From assembly GCF_026460885.1 (NCBI RefSeq), contig NZ_JAOVZW010000001.1:372001-436000 (forward strand): a stretch of 64,000 bases of DNA. The letters are read 5' to 3'. Below the pieces are notes generated by a model. The model had not been told where the DNA came from. It did not search any database and was given only the letters and a program-made list of their open reading frames with translations. The position numbers and the translations under genes were made by a program. Positions 31,999-41,575 of the stretch are shown here, piece after piece. The stretch is from Chryseobacterium formosum (GTDB lineage: Bacteria; Bacteroidota; Bacteroidia; Flavobacteriales; Weeksellaceae). Numbering within the stretch: position 1 is the first letter of the stretch; each line of letters starts with the position of its first letter.

Positions 31999-34689
31999 AT
32001 GAAAAGAAAAGTTTACCTCTTTCTTTTGGTTTTTTTCTCTGTGATCACTTTCGCTCAGAAAACAGTCTCTGGAAAAATTACCGATGAGGATGGTGTGGCA
32101 ATTCCAAGTGCGAGTGTAACCATTGAAGAGCCGGGTAAAGACGCCATTCTTGCCTACGGAATTACCAATTCTAAAGGTGAATATAAAGTTACTTTTACAA
32201 CATCAGAATCAAATGTAGATTTGAAAGTAAAGGCATTCAACCAAAAACCTCTTACAAAGCAAATCAGCAACAGCGATCAGTCATTGACATTCAAAATGCA
32301 GTCTGAAGCCACTGAAATTAAAGAAGTACAGCTGAAAACCAAAATGATTACTTCGAGAGGTGATACTATTGCTTATGATTTAAAAGCTTTCGACAGTAAA
32401 AGTGACAGAACTTTAGCTGATGTAATGAAGAAAATTCCGGGTATTGAAGTAAAAACCGATGGTACAATTCTTTATCAAGGTAATGCAATCAATAAATTTT
32501 ATGTTGAAGGGAAAGATTTAATGGAAGGTGGTTACGGAACAATCACCAATTCATTACCAAAAGATGCCATCCAAAAACTAGAAGTTTTGGAAAATCACCA
32601 ACCTGTAAAAATGTTACAAGGAAAGATTCCTTCAGATGCAGCGGCAATCAATATTAAATTGAAAAAAGCTGTTACAATGACGGGTAGAGGAGAAGTAGGT
32701 TCAGGTTTCGGCGATCCGTGGCTTTGGAATCTTAAATTAACACCAATGTTTTTCAGTAAAAAGCAACAATGGGTTCTTAATTATAAGACCAACAACATGG
32801 GAGAACAGGTTGAAAACGAAGGAAATATTCTTGGTTTCGGAAACAGATTTGAGGGAAGAAGAATTAATGCTTCTCAAAACGATTGGTTAAATGTTGAAAA
32901 TGCAAGTACTCCAAATCTTCCGGTAAAAAGATATTTATTTAATAATGTACATTATTTATCTGCAAACTATCTTACTAATATTGATAATAAGAAAGAATGG
33001 GAGCTGAAAGTAAATGCAAATTATACGAATAATGTCGTAGAGAGAGAGTCTTACAGCCAAGTTGACTATTTTGCAACATTAAAATCGCCAGCATTTAGTA
33101 TAACACAGAATATATTAAATAATTTTTATACTGATAAATTGAAAGGAGAGTTGATTTTTTCAAAGAATGCCAAAAAAGGTTTTTTTAAGAATGCAACGAG
33201 TTTTTCACAATTTTGGAATGCAGATAGAGCTATTGTAGATAGAACAGATAATTTAAATGTAAGAAATGGTAAAGAAGCACTAGAATCGCCGACATCTTCG
33301 TTTCAAAACTCCTTAAGCACAATTATTCCATGGAAAGAGAAAATGGTTAATGTGCAGTCATTTATTAATTATCAAAATGATAGCCAAAAACTAGATGTTT
33401 CACCAGCCTCTTATTTGAATATTCCTGGATTTAATCCAGGTGCGAATGCAGAATATGTAAGACAAAATCTACAGTTAAAAACATTTGAAGCCAATCATTC
33501 AGCAAATATTGGTTTTTCAACAAAAGGATGGACGTTTACTCCCGAAGTTGGGCTAAATTTTAAATCGACAGAATTAAGATCTGCACTTACAAATTATCAA
33601 AATGGAAACCCTTTTGGCTATGGGATCAATTTTGATAATGATCTGAAATACACAACAGCAACACCATATGGAAGTTTAGGAATTAATTATAAAAGTGATT
33701 CATGGATGCTTTATGCAAATGTTCCTGTGAATTCTAATAATATAACCGCTGAAGATCCTTTAAGAAATGTATCAAAATCTGTAAACAAAGTTACTTTTGA
33801 ACCAAATGTTTTTGCTCAGTATAATTTTGCTTCTTTCTTTAAAGCTTCATTAAACGGAAATATAAGTAATAATTTTGGAGAAGTAAATACAGCTTATTCA
33901 GGATTTTTAATGACTTCTCCTACGGCTTTAAATGCTATGGATGCAAACAATCCGATTCCTGAGAACAATAATAAATCTGCTGGTGCAAGATTAGAATACC
34001 GAAATCCTTTGAATAATTTATTTTTTAATATAAATTATAGATTGTCAGATGCTAAACGGAATTTGATTTCAAATCCTACGATTGTTGGAGGGTATTCAGT
34101 GATGAAATATATAGAGCAGGATAACAATGTTGTTAGCAATAGTTATAGTGCTGAGATAGGAAAATATTTTCCAAAATTCAAAACCAATGCTTCTGTCAGC
34201 TACAGCAATAATACATCAACATCAGATGCTTTCTTGAATGATGATGCTTATAAAAATAAAAATAACAGTCAGTCATTTGGTGTTAAATTCAACAATACTT
34301 ATTTCAGTTGGATGAGTATTGATTATAATGCAAGTTTCACAAGAACAAATCAAACAAGTACAGGAGAAGTAAATTCTAATGCAGCTAGAAAGGGCTTTAA
34401 TCATAATCTTGGTCTTTTCTTATATCCAATCGAAAATCATACTATTGGGTTTAATTGGGATCAGGTAAACACAAGTGCTGCTAATGAAGAATATCGTAAT
34501 GGATTCTATGACTTATCCTATCAGTTTTCATGGTCTGCTAAGAAAATTGACTTTGAGGTAAAGTGGATGAATATTGCGAATAAAAAAGTTTTTGAAACTT
34601 ATGATATTAATACAACAAATATTTCTTACACAAGAATATTACTAAGACCAAGTCAAGTAATGTTTACAGTAAAATTCAACTTCAAATAA
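31999..34689 (+). CDS. CarboxypepD_reg-like outer-membrane beta-barrel protein
   Basis: This 896-residue protein has a signal peptide (MKRKVYLFLLVFFSVITFAQ). A CarboxypepD regulatory-like domain covers about residues 21-105 (VSGKITDEDGVAIPSASVT). A plug-like region covers about 130-215 (TLADVMKKIPGIEVKTDGT, YVEGKDLMEGGYG). The rest is a long beta-barrel ending in aromatic VKFNFK. It belongs to the TonB-receptor-like outer membrane beta-barrel family, which typically pairs with GLPGLI proteins in Bacteroidetes. The GLPGLI gene is two genes downstream with the same leader motif. Cargo or function is unknown. Confidence 0.85.
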   Translation: MKRKVYLFLLVFFSVITFAQKTVSGKITDEDGVAIPSASVTIEEPGKDAILAYGITNSKGEYKVTFTTSESNVDLKVKAFNQKPLTKQISNSDQSLTFKMQSEATEIKEVQLKTKMITSRGDTIAYDLKAFDSKSDRTLADVMKKIPGIEVKTDGTILYQGNAINKFYVEGKDLMEGGYGTITNSLPKDAIQKLEVLENHQPVKMLQGKIPSDAAAINIKLKKAVTMTGRGEVGSGFGDPWLWNLKLTPMFFSKKQQWVLNYKTNNMGEQVENEGNILGFGNRFEGRRINASQNDWLNVENASTPNLPVKRYLFNNVHYLSANYLTNIDNKKEWELKVNANYTNNVVERESYSQVDYFATLKSPAFSITQNILNNFYTDKLKGELIFSKNAKKGFFKNATSFSQFWNADRAIVDRTDNLNVRNGKEALESPTSSFQNSLSTIIPWKEKMVNVQSFINYQNDSQKLDVSPASYLNIPGFNPGANAEYVRQNLQLKTFEANHSANIGFSTKGWTFTPEVGLNFKSTELRSALTNYQNGNPFGYGINFDNDLKYTTATPYGSLGINYKSDSWMLYANVPVNSNNITAEDPLRNVSKSVNKVTFEPNVFAQYNFASFFKASLNGNISNNFGEVNTAYSGFLMTSPTALNAMDANNPIPENNNKSAGARLEYRNPLNNLFFNINYRLSDAKRNLISNPTIVGGYSVMKYIEQDNNVVSNSYSAEIGKYFPKFKTNASVSYSNNTSTSDAFLNDDAYKNKNNSQSFGVKFNNTYFSWMSIDYNASFTRTNQTSTGEVNSNAARKGFNHNLGLFLYPIENHTIGFNWDQVNTSAANEEYRNGFYDLSYQFSWSAKKIDFEVKWMNIANKKVFETYDINTTNISYTRILLRPSQVMFTVKFNFK

Positions 34690-34696
34690 AAATAAT

Positions 34697-34728
34697 AAAA
34701 ACCAATCTCACCGAGATTGGTTTTTTGT
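34697..34728. terminator. Bidirectional terminator after the beta-barrel gene
   Basis: AAAACCAATCTC and GAGATTGGTTTT surround a three-base loop, with T runs on both strands. It serves the barrel gene and the convergent dinB-like gene. Confidence 0.85.
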
Positions 34729-34758
34729 TTCAAAATACTTCAAAAGTCTTATTTAGTT

Positions 34759-35256
34759 TTAAAAACTCGGATTATCTGCAGTCGGACCATAACTTCCAGG
34801 AAGTTCAATATCATTTAATCGATAATAAACTCCCAATTGTGCTCTGTGATGGGTGATTTGGTTTAAACTGTGCCGAATTGCTGCGTATTTCGTCCATGAA
34901 GCCAATTCATGACCGTCATTTTTTAATGCCCAAGTTGGTTCTAAATCTTGTTCATTTGCCTTTTCTAATGCTTCTTCACTTGCATTATAATTTTCATCTA
35001 AAACCTGAAGCAAATCTTCTTTTGTTAATAAAACTTTTGTTTCCATTCCTCCTTTTGCAAAATCGAGTTCAGAAGAATTCAGCATAAATCCTGCCCATCC
35101 AAAAACTTCCGTAATATGAGTGGCAAGATGTATCATTTTCATACTTTTCGGATGAGGTCTGTAATCATTTTTATTATCAGGATAGATTTCTAAAAACCTT
35201 TTTGTCGTTTGATACTCGGTTTGAAGCTCGTCTCTTAATTGTTTTAAAGTGTCCAT
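34759..35256 (-). CDS. DinB family protein
   Basis: This 165-residue protein looks like a four-helix DinB/DfsB-type protein. The family metal-ligand His positions are visible in IHLATHITEVFGW and in LNQITHHRAQLGVYYR. DinB-like proteins often bind a divalent metal and include thiol transferases, but most have no assigned activity. It sits on the opposite strand between the barrel and GLPGLI genes, breaking up that pair. Confidence 0.85.
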   Translation of the reverse strand: MDTLKQLRDELQTEYQTTKRFLEIYPDNKNDYRPHPKSMKMIHLATHITEVFGWAGFMLNSSELDFAKGGMETKVLLTKEDLLQVLDENYNASEEALEKANEQDLEPTWALKNDGHELASWTKYAAIRHSLNQITHHRAQLGVYYRLNDIELPGSYGPTADNPSF

Positions 35257-35332
35257 AAATATTTGTTTTGGGTTAGTTTAAATTTAAAACTTTTAGAGGA
35301 ACAAAAAATATTTTTAATAAATATTAGAAAAT

Positions 35333-35372
35333 TGTGTAACAAAAAACTACTAATGCGAACTAATTGAGTAAA
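35333..35372 (+). promoter_or_regulatory. Leader element shared with the beta-barrel gene, copy 2
   Basis: TGTGTAACAAAAAAC, then CTAATGCGAACTAATT and GAGTAAA, matches the element at 31867-31908 and ends 12 bases before the GLPGLI ATG. Confidence 0.5.
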
Positions 35373-35383
35373 CCTTTTATAAA

Positions 35384-36292
35384 ATGAAAAATATATTTTC
35401 AATATTATTTATCGCAGTTTTTGCAATCGCAAATGCACAGGAAAAAGAAAGCTCAAATCGTTTTTTCTACGAACTTACTTTTAAGCCTAAAAAAGATTCT
35501 GCGAAGTTAGACAAAGTGATTACAGTACTGGATATTACAGACAAAAACAGATCTGTTTATCAAGATTACACTGTGATTTCCCAAGATTCTATCACAAAAG
35601 TAGAAATGGAGGCAATGCAAAAAGCGGGTGTATTTAAAGACATTTCAAAATCTCTTAAAACGCCAAAATTTTCTGCGAGAATTCACAAGCTTTACCCAAG
35701 CATGAAAGTTGAATATGTTGACAAAGTAGCCAATGGAATGACTCCTGTGAATATCGCTTACACCGAAGATTTAAAGCTAAACTGGAAAATTTCAAACGAA
35801 AAGCAAAAAATCGGAGAATACAATACTCAAAAAGCAACTACAGAATATGGTGGAAGAAAATGGACGGCTTGGTTCAGTTCTGATCTTCCTTTTCAAGACG
35901 GGCCATACAAATTTTCAGGTCTTCCGGGATTAATTGTTAAGATTGAAGATGCAGACAAAAATTATTCTTGGATACTTCAAGGGAATAAAAAAGTAAAAGA
36001 ATACAACGAATTCTCATACATAGAAGGTCTAATGCAGGCAACAGGTGGAAAACCAAAAGAATTGACAAAAGAAAAATTTGATAAAACTTTTAGCGATTTC
36101 AAAAAAGATCCTTTTGCTTCAGTAAGACCTATGATGACGCAGGATATTTTGTCAAGACCAATCCCTGGAACCGACGGAACAGTAGGAGACATGATGAAAA
36201 AGCAGGAGAAAATGTATAAAGATTTCTATAATGCAAATGATAACCCTATTGAAAAACCAAGTTCTGGAATTGTTGAGAAATCAGGAAAATAG
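35384..36292 (+). CDS. GLPGLI family exported protein
   Basis: This 302-residue protein has a signal peptide (MKNIFSILFIAVFAIANAQ) and the diagnostic motif FSGLPGLIVKIED near residues 184-196, preceded by WTAWFSSDLPFQDGPYKF. GLPGLI proteins are exported Bacteroidetes proteins of unknown function that usually lie beside a CarboxypepD_reg beta-barrel protein. Here that partner lies upstream, separated by a dinB-like gene. The C-terminus is Lys/Met-rich. Confidence 0.9.
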   Translation: MKNIFSILFIAVFAIANAQEKESSNRFFYELTFKPKKDSAKLDKVITVLDITDKNRSVYQDYTVISQDSITKVEMEAMQKAGVFKDISKSLKTPKFSARIHKLYPSMKVEYVDKVANGMTPVNIAYTEDLKLNWKISNEKQKIGEYNTQKATTEYGGRKWTAWFSSDLPFQDGPYKFSGLPGLIVKIEDADKNYSWILQGNKKVKEYNEFSYIEGLMQATGGKPKELTKEKFDKTFSDFKKDPFASVRPMMTQDILSRPIPGTDGTVGDMMKKQEKMYKDFYNANDNPIEKPSSGIVEKSGK

Positions 36293-36331
36293 TGAACAAA
36301 GCAAACATTCATATCAACTAAACTATATTTA

Positions 36332-36370
36332 AAATAAACCCAAATGCAGTAATGTGTTTGGGTTTATTTA
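36332..36370 (+). terminator. Terminator after the GLPGLI gene
   Basis: AAATAAACCCAAA pairs with TTTGGGTTTATTT around a 12-base loop, with T-rich sequence after it. Confidence 0.7.
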
Positions 36371-36449
36371 TTTCTGTAATAGAAGATTTTATAATTTAAC
36401 TACCTTTAAATATGAATCCTACAGTTATTTAGATTAAATTTAAATAACC

Positions 36450-36457
36450 TATCTTTG
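36450..36457 (+). promoter_or_regulatory. TAnnTTTG promoter element before feoA
   Basis: TATCTTTG lies 15 bases before the feoA ATG. The TTG element is not clear. Confidence 0.45.
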
Positions 36458-36471
36458 CAGACACAAAAATA

Positions 36472-36744
36472 ATGGCTTTGACGGATATTCAATTACATAC
36501 ATTAAGCAACTTTCCTAAAAATAAAATCGGGAAAATAGTGGGTTATGATAATGATAAATTAAATATGCCGACCAAAATTATAGAAATGGGGCTTCTTCCC
36601 GAAACTCTTTTCAAAATTCTTTATCAAGCTCCTTTCAACGGACCGCTTTACGTGGAATTTGGTGAAGAAAAAAGCCGTATCGCACTACGTAAAGAAGAAG
36701 GAAATTTTATTATTGTAGAAGATTTGATTAATGCAGGAAAATAA
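36472..36744 (+). CDS. feoA: Ferrous iron transport protein A (FeoA)
   Basis: This 90-residue protein has the SH3-like FeoA fold with LPETLFKILYQAPFNGPLYVEF and a C-terminal EGNFIIVED. FeoA is a small cytoplasmic partner of the FeoB iron transporter. Its end overlaps the feoB start by 14 bases, a standard arrangement that keeps the two in proportion. Confidence 0.9.
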   Translation: MALTDIQLHTLSNFPKNKIGKIVGYDNDKLNMPTKIIEMGLLPETLFKILYQAPFNGPLYVEFGEEKSRIALRKEEGNFIIVEDLINAGK

Positions 36745-38716
36745 CAAAAAACAGATACTTTTAGTCGGAAATCCGAATGTAGGAAAATCAACCGTTTTTA
36801 ATGCGCTATCTAATAAAAAGCAGAAAACAGGAAACTACGCAGGTGTAACTGTATCAAGTCATTCCGGTAGTTATTCTTACAAAAACGAGGAAGTTGAGAT
36901 TGTAGATCTTCCAGGTTCTTACAGTATTTATCCAAGTTCTGAAGATGAAGCAATTTTCTCTAAATTTTTGATTGACGGACAGGAAAAATACGCCGGAGTT
37001 GTCTACATTCTGGAAGCTTTAAGTATTAAAAGAGGTCTTTTGTTATTTCAGCAGATTCAGGATTTAGGAATTCCGATGATTTTGGTTTTAAATCAAATCG
37101 ATCAGGCAGAAAGAAGAGGTGTTCATATTGATATTGAAAAACTTTCTAAAGCATTAAACATCAAAGTAATTCAGACGAATGCAAAAGAACAGATAGGAAT
37201 AGAAGCGATTCAGGAGGCTGTTTTTACCAATGATTTTGTTACTTCTGAAAAATCCAGCTTTGAAATTCCTGTAGAACATAAAAATATTTTAGGTAAAAAT
37301 TCAGAGAATAATTATCAATCTTGGATTAATCTTACGCTTGGAAAAAAATCAGATTTAGAATCAAAAAATATAGTTCCGAAAAGACTTCAGGTTCAGGAAA
37401 CAGTAAGACGTTACCAAAATATTGATAAGATTTTAGCTGATGTTATTACTAAAAAGGCTCAATTTAAAGAACTTCTGACTGAGAAATTAGATAAAGTTTT
37501 GGTTCATAAATTCTGGGGATATGTAGTTTTTTTATTTATCCTTTTAATTATTTTCCAGTGCGTTTATTTCTTAGCTGAATATCCAATGAACTGGATCGAT
37601 GAATCTTTCGCATGGCTTGCAGAGTTTACAGGAACACATCTTCCTGAAGGACCGATTAATTCGTTGATTTCAAAAGGAATTGTTCCCGGTTTAGGAGGAA
37701 TTATCATCTTCGCACCCCAAATCGGAATTCTTCTATATTTCCTTTATTTATTGGAAGATTCGGGATATATGGCAAGAGTTGTTTTCTTGATGGACAGGCT
37801 TTTAAGACCTTTTGGTTTAAATGGAAAAAGTATTGTTCCGCTAGTTTCAGGAACAGCTTGTGCAATTCCCGCAGTAATTTCAACAAGAAATATTGAAAAT
37901 TTAAAGGAGAGATTACTCACAATCTTGGTAACGCCATTTATGACTTGTTCTGCAAGACTTCCGGTTTACAGCATTATCATTGGTTTAATTATTTCTGATA
38001 AAACCATTTTCGGGATTCAATATAAAGCTTTGGTGCTTTTGGGAATGTACCTTTTAGGATTTTTCGTGGCATTATTATCGGCAGCAATTCTTAAAAATTT
38101 CATTAAAGAAGACGGCAAAACGTATCTTGTAATGGATTTGCCAACGTATAAAAAACCGCTTTTTGGATATGATTTTAAACTGGTTTTAGAAAAAGTCTGG
38201 GATTTCATTACGGGAGCCGGAAAGATTATTTTCATCGTAAGTATCATTATTTGGGTGTTAAGTTATTTCGGACCAAAACAAAATCCGGATGAGGTTGTTG
38301 CAACAGATGTTGAATTAGATCATTCTTATTTAGCAAGAATGGGGAAATTTATCGAACCGGCGATTGCACCGCTTGGTTATGATTGGAAAATGGGAGTGGG
38401 AATTCTTACGAGTTTTGTAGCAAGAGAAGTTTTCGTAGGAACAATGTCAACTTTATATAGTTTGGATGAAGATGCTCCGGAAGGAAAAGTGATCGATAAA
38501 ATGAGACATGATGTAAAACCGAATGGCGAGAAAGTCTTCAACTTTGCAACAGGAGTTTCGGTATTGTTGTTTTACGCATTTGCAATGCAGTGTGTTTCTA
38601 CACTTGCAGTAGTCTACAGAGAAACCAAAAGCTGGAAATGGACTGGTTTTCAGGTGGCAATGATGACCGGTTTGGCATATTTTGTGTCGTTAATAGCTTA
38701 TCAAATCTTAAAATAA
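36731..38716 (+). CDS. feoB: Ferrous iron transporter FeoB
   Basis: This 661-residue protein has an N-terminal G domain with GNPNVGKST at 13-21, DLPGSYS and NQID, a helical spacer, and a transmembrane part from about residue 255. FeoB-specific membrane motifs are visible: GSGTACAIPAVISTRN-like (SGTACAIPAVISTR) and TCSARLPVY. It imports Fe(II) across the inner membrane. The length is slightly short, as in many Bacteroidetes. A Cys-rich membrane protein gene begins directly after the stop. Confidence 0.95.
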   Translation: MQENNKKQILLVGNPNVGKSTVFNALSNKKQKTGNYAGVTVSSHSGSYSYKNEEVEIVDLPGSYSIYPSSEDEAIFSKFLIDGQEKYAGVVYILEALSIKRGLLLFQQIQDLGIPMILVLNQIDQAERRGVHIDIEKLSKALNIKVIQTNAKEQIGIEAIQEAVFTNDFVTSEKSSFEIPVEHKNILGKNSENNYQSWINLTLGKKSDLESKNIVPKRLQVQETVRRYQNIDKILADVITKKAQFKELLTEKLDKVLVHKFWGYVVFLFILLIIFQCVYFLAEYPMNWIDESFAWLAEFTGTHLPEGPINSLISKGIVPGLGGIIIFAPQIGILLYFLYLLEDSGYMARVVFLMDRLLRPFGLNGKSIVPLVSGTACAIPAVISTRNIENLKERLLTILVTPFMTCSARLPVYSIIIGLIISDKTIFGIQYKALVLLGMYLLGFFVALLSAAILKNFIKEDGKTYLVMDLPTYKKPLFGYDFKLVLEKVWDFITGAGKIIFIVSIIIWVLSYFGPKQNPDEVVATDVELDHSYLARMGKFIEPAIAPLGYDWKMGVGILTSFVAREVFVGTMSTLYSLDEDAPEGKVIDKMRHDVKPNGEKVFNFATGVSVLLFYAFAMQCVSTLAVVYRETKSWKWTGFQVAMMTGLAYFVSLIAYQILK

Positions 38717-38869
38717 ATGGATTCTTCATTAATTTTTCAGTACTTAATCATCGCACTTGTAGTTGCATTTGCCTGTTATTCGTTGTTCAGATTTATCAGG
38801 AAAAATTTTTCGCCTAAAAAATTCAGTTCTAAAAGATCAGGATGTGATAAAGATTGTGGATGTTCTTAG
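38717..38869 (+). CDS. FeoB-associated Cys-rich membrane protein
   Basis: This 50-residue protein starts on the base after the feoB stop. It has one N-terminal membrane helix (FQYLIIALVVAFACYSLFRF) and a basic linker, and ends in CDKDCGCS. That is the shape of the small Cys-rich proteins annotated as FeoB-associated, which may play the part of FeoC as a metal or redox sensor. The function is inferred from position and the C-terminal Cys cluster. Confidence 0.8.
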   Translation: MDSSLIFQYLIIALVVAFACYSLFRFIRKNFSPKKFSSKRSGCDKDCGCS

Positions 38870-38919
38870 AAAATATAAATTATTTGTAGTAATTTCATTT
38901 CTTAAAACTAAATCTCAAT

Positions 38920-39942
38920 TTGAATTCAAAAGCAGTCTCTGTTTTTTTTCTTTGTCTGTCTGGTTTTTATTCAAAAGCACAAGCAGACAGCACAAAAATA
39001 AAATCTTACGCAGATCAGGTAATGATTCGTGTAAATCTTGATACGAATATAGAAAATTACACTTTTTCGGAAGGTGGTGAAGAAAATTTAAATCAAACCA
39101 TACTTTCTATCAATAACAAAACAAAGACTTCATTATCTGTTGATTATAAAATCATAAGTGCTACATTATCTTTTACACCAAGATTTTTTTCTGGAAATAA
39201 TGATAATGAAAGAAAAGGAAGCAGCTCTTACACTGATTTCAGATTTAGGTTTTTCCCTAAAAGATTTATACAGACGGTTTACTACAAAAATGTAAAAGGA
39301 TTTTATGTTGAAAATATGCAGGATCTTCTTCCGGGTTGGCAAAAAGACAGAGATCCTTATATTAAATTTCCGGATTTAAGGGTTCAAACTTTCGGTGGCT
39401 CAACTTCGTATATATTAAATAAAGATTTTTCATTAAAAAGCCTTTACACGCAAGGTGAATGGCAGAAAAACAGTAAAGGAAGCTGGGTTCCGTTTTTGGA
39501 TTATGATTTTACCATTTTCAGCAATACCATTAACGGAGTGAAAAGCAAAGAATATCAATACAATTTCGGAGCAAATATTGGATATTTTTATAATTGGGTT
39601 ATTGCCGAGAAAGTGAATATTTCCCCTTACCTGACTTTAGGAATTGGCGGAAAATTTTCGAGTTTCAAAGATACTTTAGAAAATGGATCAAAAGGACCAA
39701 AACAAAATGAACAATATGTAACCGTAAAAGGATCAGGAGGTTTGCATATAGGATATAACTCTGATCGCTTTCTTTTTGGTGGAAAACTCAATTTTAATGC
39801 GACGGCGTATGATGAAAAAGAGAATTCGACTGTTGAAAATAACAGTGTTTATGGGCTTCTTTATATAGGTTATCGTTTTCCGCCTCCAAAAGTTGTGAAA
39901 AGGAATTACGATAAAATTCAGAAAAAGATTCCTATCTTATAA
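38920..39942 (+). CDS. DUF4421 outer-membrane beta-barrel-like protein
   Basis: This 340-residue protein begins at a TTG (no in-frame ATG upstream) and has a signal peptide ending in FYSKAQA. The mature protein is rich in alternating aromatic and polar residues, as in beta-barrels (FRFRFFPKRFIQTVYYKN, LLYIGYRFPPP), and matches my memory of DUF4421. The function is unknown. It lies 50 bases after the Feo genes, probably as a separate unit. Confidence 0.7.
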   Translation: MNSKAVSVFFLCLSGFYSKAQADSTKIKSYADQVMIRVNLDTNIENYTFSEGGEENLNQTILSINNKTKTSLSVDYKIISATLSFTPRFFSGNNDNERKGSSSYTDFRFRFFPKRFIQTVYYKNVKGFYVENMQDLLPGWQKDRDPYIKFPDLRVQTFGGSTSYILNKDFSLKSLYTQGEWQKNSKGSWVPFLDYDFTIFSNTINGVKSKEYQYNFGANIGYFYNWVIAEKVNISPYLTLGIGGKFSSFKDTLENGSKGPKQNEQYVTVKGSGGLHIGYNSDRFLFGGKLNFNATAYDEKENSTVENNSVYGLLYIGYRFPPPKVVKRNYDKIQKKIPIL

Positions 39943-39958
39943 TTAGCTGTCTTTTGAG

Positions 39959-39966
39959 TATCTTTG
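39959..39966 (+). promoter_or_regulatory. TAnnTTTG element before glmM
   Basis: TATCTTTG lies 105 bases before the glmM ATG. This would give a leader of about 100 nt. Confidence 0.35.
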
Positions 39967-40070
39967 CAAACGGAAAAATTAAAATAAAGATAATCTGGTA
40001 TTTTAAAGAAATTTAAAATAAAAATGCACTTTGCATTCAGAATAATAATCAGAAAAAAACTCAAAATAAA

Positions 40071-41453
40071 ATGTCATTAATAAAAAGTATTTCAGGAATT
40101 CGTGGAACAATTGGCGGAAAAGTAGGTGATAATTTAACGCCTCTTGATGTCGTGAAATTTGTTTCTGCTTTCGGAACCTGGCTTCAGAATAATAAAAATA
40201 AAAAAGATTTAACCTTAATTATCGGCCGTGATGCAAGAATTTCCGGTTCGATGGTTAATTCTTTGGCTACCGCAACGTTACAGGGATTAGGAATTAATGT
40301 AATTGATTTAGGACTTTCCACAACTCCGACTGTTGAGGTGATGGTTCCTGAATTGAATGCAGATGGTGGAATTATCTTAACTGCTTCTCACAATCCAAAA
40401 CAATGGAATGCTCTTAAATTATTAAATGAAAAAGGAGAATTCATCAGCGGAGAAAATGGTGCAGAAGTTTTAGCTTTGGCTGAAAGCGAAGATTTCAACT
40501 ATGCTGAAGTTGATGATTTAGGAAACTACGAAACAAGAGATGATGCTTTTGATATTCATATTCAGCAGATTCTTGATTTGCCAATGGTAGATGTAGAAGC
40601 AATTAAAGCAAAAAAATATAAAATTGTTTTAGATGCTGTAAATTCTACGGGTGGAATTGCAATTCCGAAGCTTTTAGATAAATTAGGTTGTGAAACGGTA
40701 AAACTATATTGTGAGCCAAACGGACAGTTCCCGCATAATCCTGAACCTTTGAAGGAGCATTTAGGAGATATTTGCGAATTGGTTATCAAAGAGAATGCAG
40801 ATTTTGGCGTTGTAGTAGATCCTGATGTTGACAGATTAGCTTTAATTGATGAAAAGGGTGAAATGTTTGGTGAAGAATACACTTTGGTTGCCGTTGCTGA
40901 TTATCTTTTGAAAAACAAAAATGGTGTGGCTATTTCAAACCTTTCTTCGAGTCGTGCTTTAAGAGATGTTGCGCAGACTCACAACTCAGAATACTTCGCA
41001 AGTGCTGTAGGAGAAGTGAATGTGGTGAATTTAATGAAAGAAAAAAACGCAGTAATCGGAGGTGAAGGAAATGGTGGAATTATCTATCCTGAACTTCATT
41101 ACGGAAGAGATTCTTTGGTAGGTGTAGCTTTGTTTTTAACGCATTTGGCTAAAGAAAACAAAACTGTTTCTGAATTAAGAGCTGGTTATCCAAGCTATTT
41201 TATGGGCAAAAAGAAAATTGAGCTTACTCCGGAAATTGATGTAGATTCTCTTTTAACTAAAATGGAAAAAGAGTATCAAAATGAAGAGGTTTCTACGGTA
41301 GACGGCGTAAAAATAGATTTTGAAAACAATTGGGTTCATTTGAGAAAATCGAATACAGAGCCGATTATCAGAATTTATACAGAAGCTAAATCTCAGGAAG
41401 AAGCCGATAAACTGGGTGATGATATGATCGCAAAGATCAGAAGTTTGATTTAA
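40071..41453 (+). CDS. glmM: Phosphoglucosamine mutase (GlmM)
   Basis: This 460-residue alpha-D-phosphohexomutase has the phosphoserine loop TASHNP with Ser106, the Mg site DPDVDR near residues 246-251, the sugar-binding GEGNGG and the phosphate-binding RKSNTEPIIRIY. GlmM converts glucosamine-6-phosphate to glucosamine-1-phosphate for UDP-GlcNAc synthesis. The start ISGIRGTIGG is typical. A phosphomannomutase role is possible because Bacteroidetes enzymes of this group are not always distinguishable. Confidence 0.88.
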   Translation: MSLIKSISGIRGTIGGKVGDNLTPLDVVKFVSAFGTWLQNNKNKKDLTLIIGRDARISGSMVNSLATATLQGLGINVIDLGLSTTPTVEVMVPELNADGGIILTASHNPKQWNALKLLNEKGEFISGENGAEVLALAESEDFNYAEVDDLGNYETRDDAFDIHIQQILDLPMVDVEAIKAKKYKIVLDAVNSTGGIAIPKLLDKLGCETVKLYCEPNGQFPHNPEPLKEHLGDICELVIKENADFGVVVDPDVDRLALIDEKGEMFGEEYTLVAVADYLLKNKNGVAISNLSSSRALRDVAQTHNSEYFASAVGEVNVVNLMKEKNAVIGGEGNGGIIYPELHYGRDSLVGVALFLTHLAKENKTVSELRAGYPSYFMGKKKIELTPEIDVDSLLTKMEKEYQNEEVSTVDGVKIDFENNWVHLRKSNTEPIIRIYTEAKSQEEADKLGDDMIAKIRSLI

Positions 41454-41575
41454 TATTTAAACTAAATTCATCATTCTAAAAAAATTATTTATTAACTTTA
41501 TAGTAATAAGATTATCAGAAGCGAGTATTTGTACATCTCATCTCTCTGGTCTTAAATCTTAAAACTCGTTTTATA

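Noticed and set aside
38590..39041. Frames of 75-92 codons overlapping the 3' end of feoB and the start of the DUF4421 gene
   Set aside because: The real product here is the 50-residue Cys-rich protein at 38717-38869, in a different frame; the longer frames have no recognisable features.
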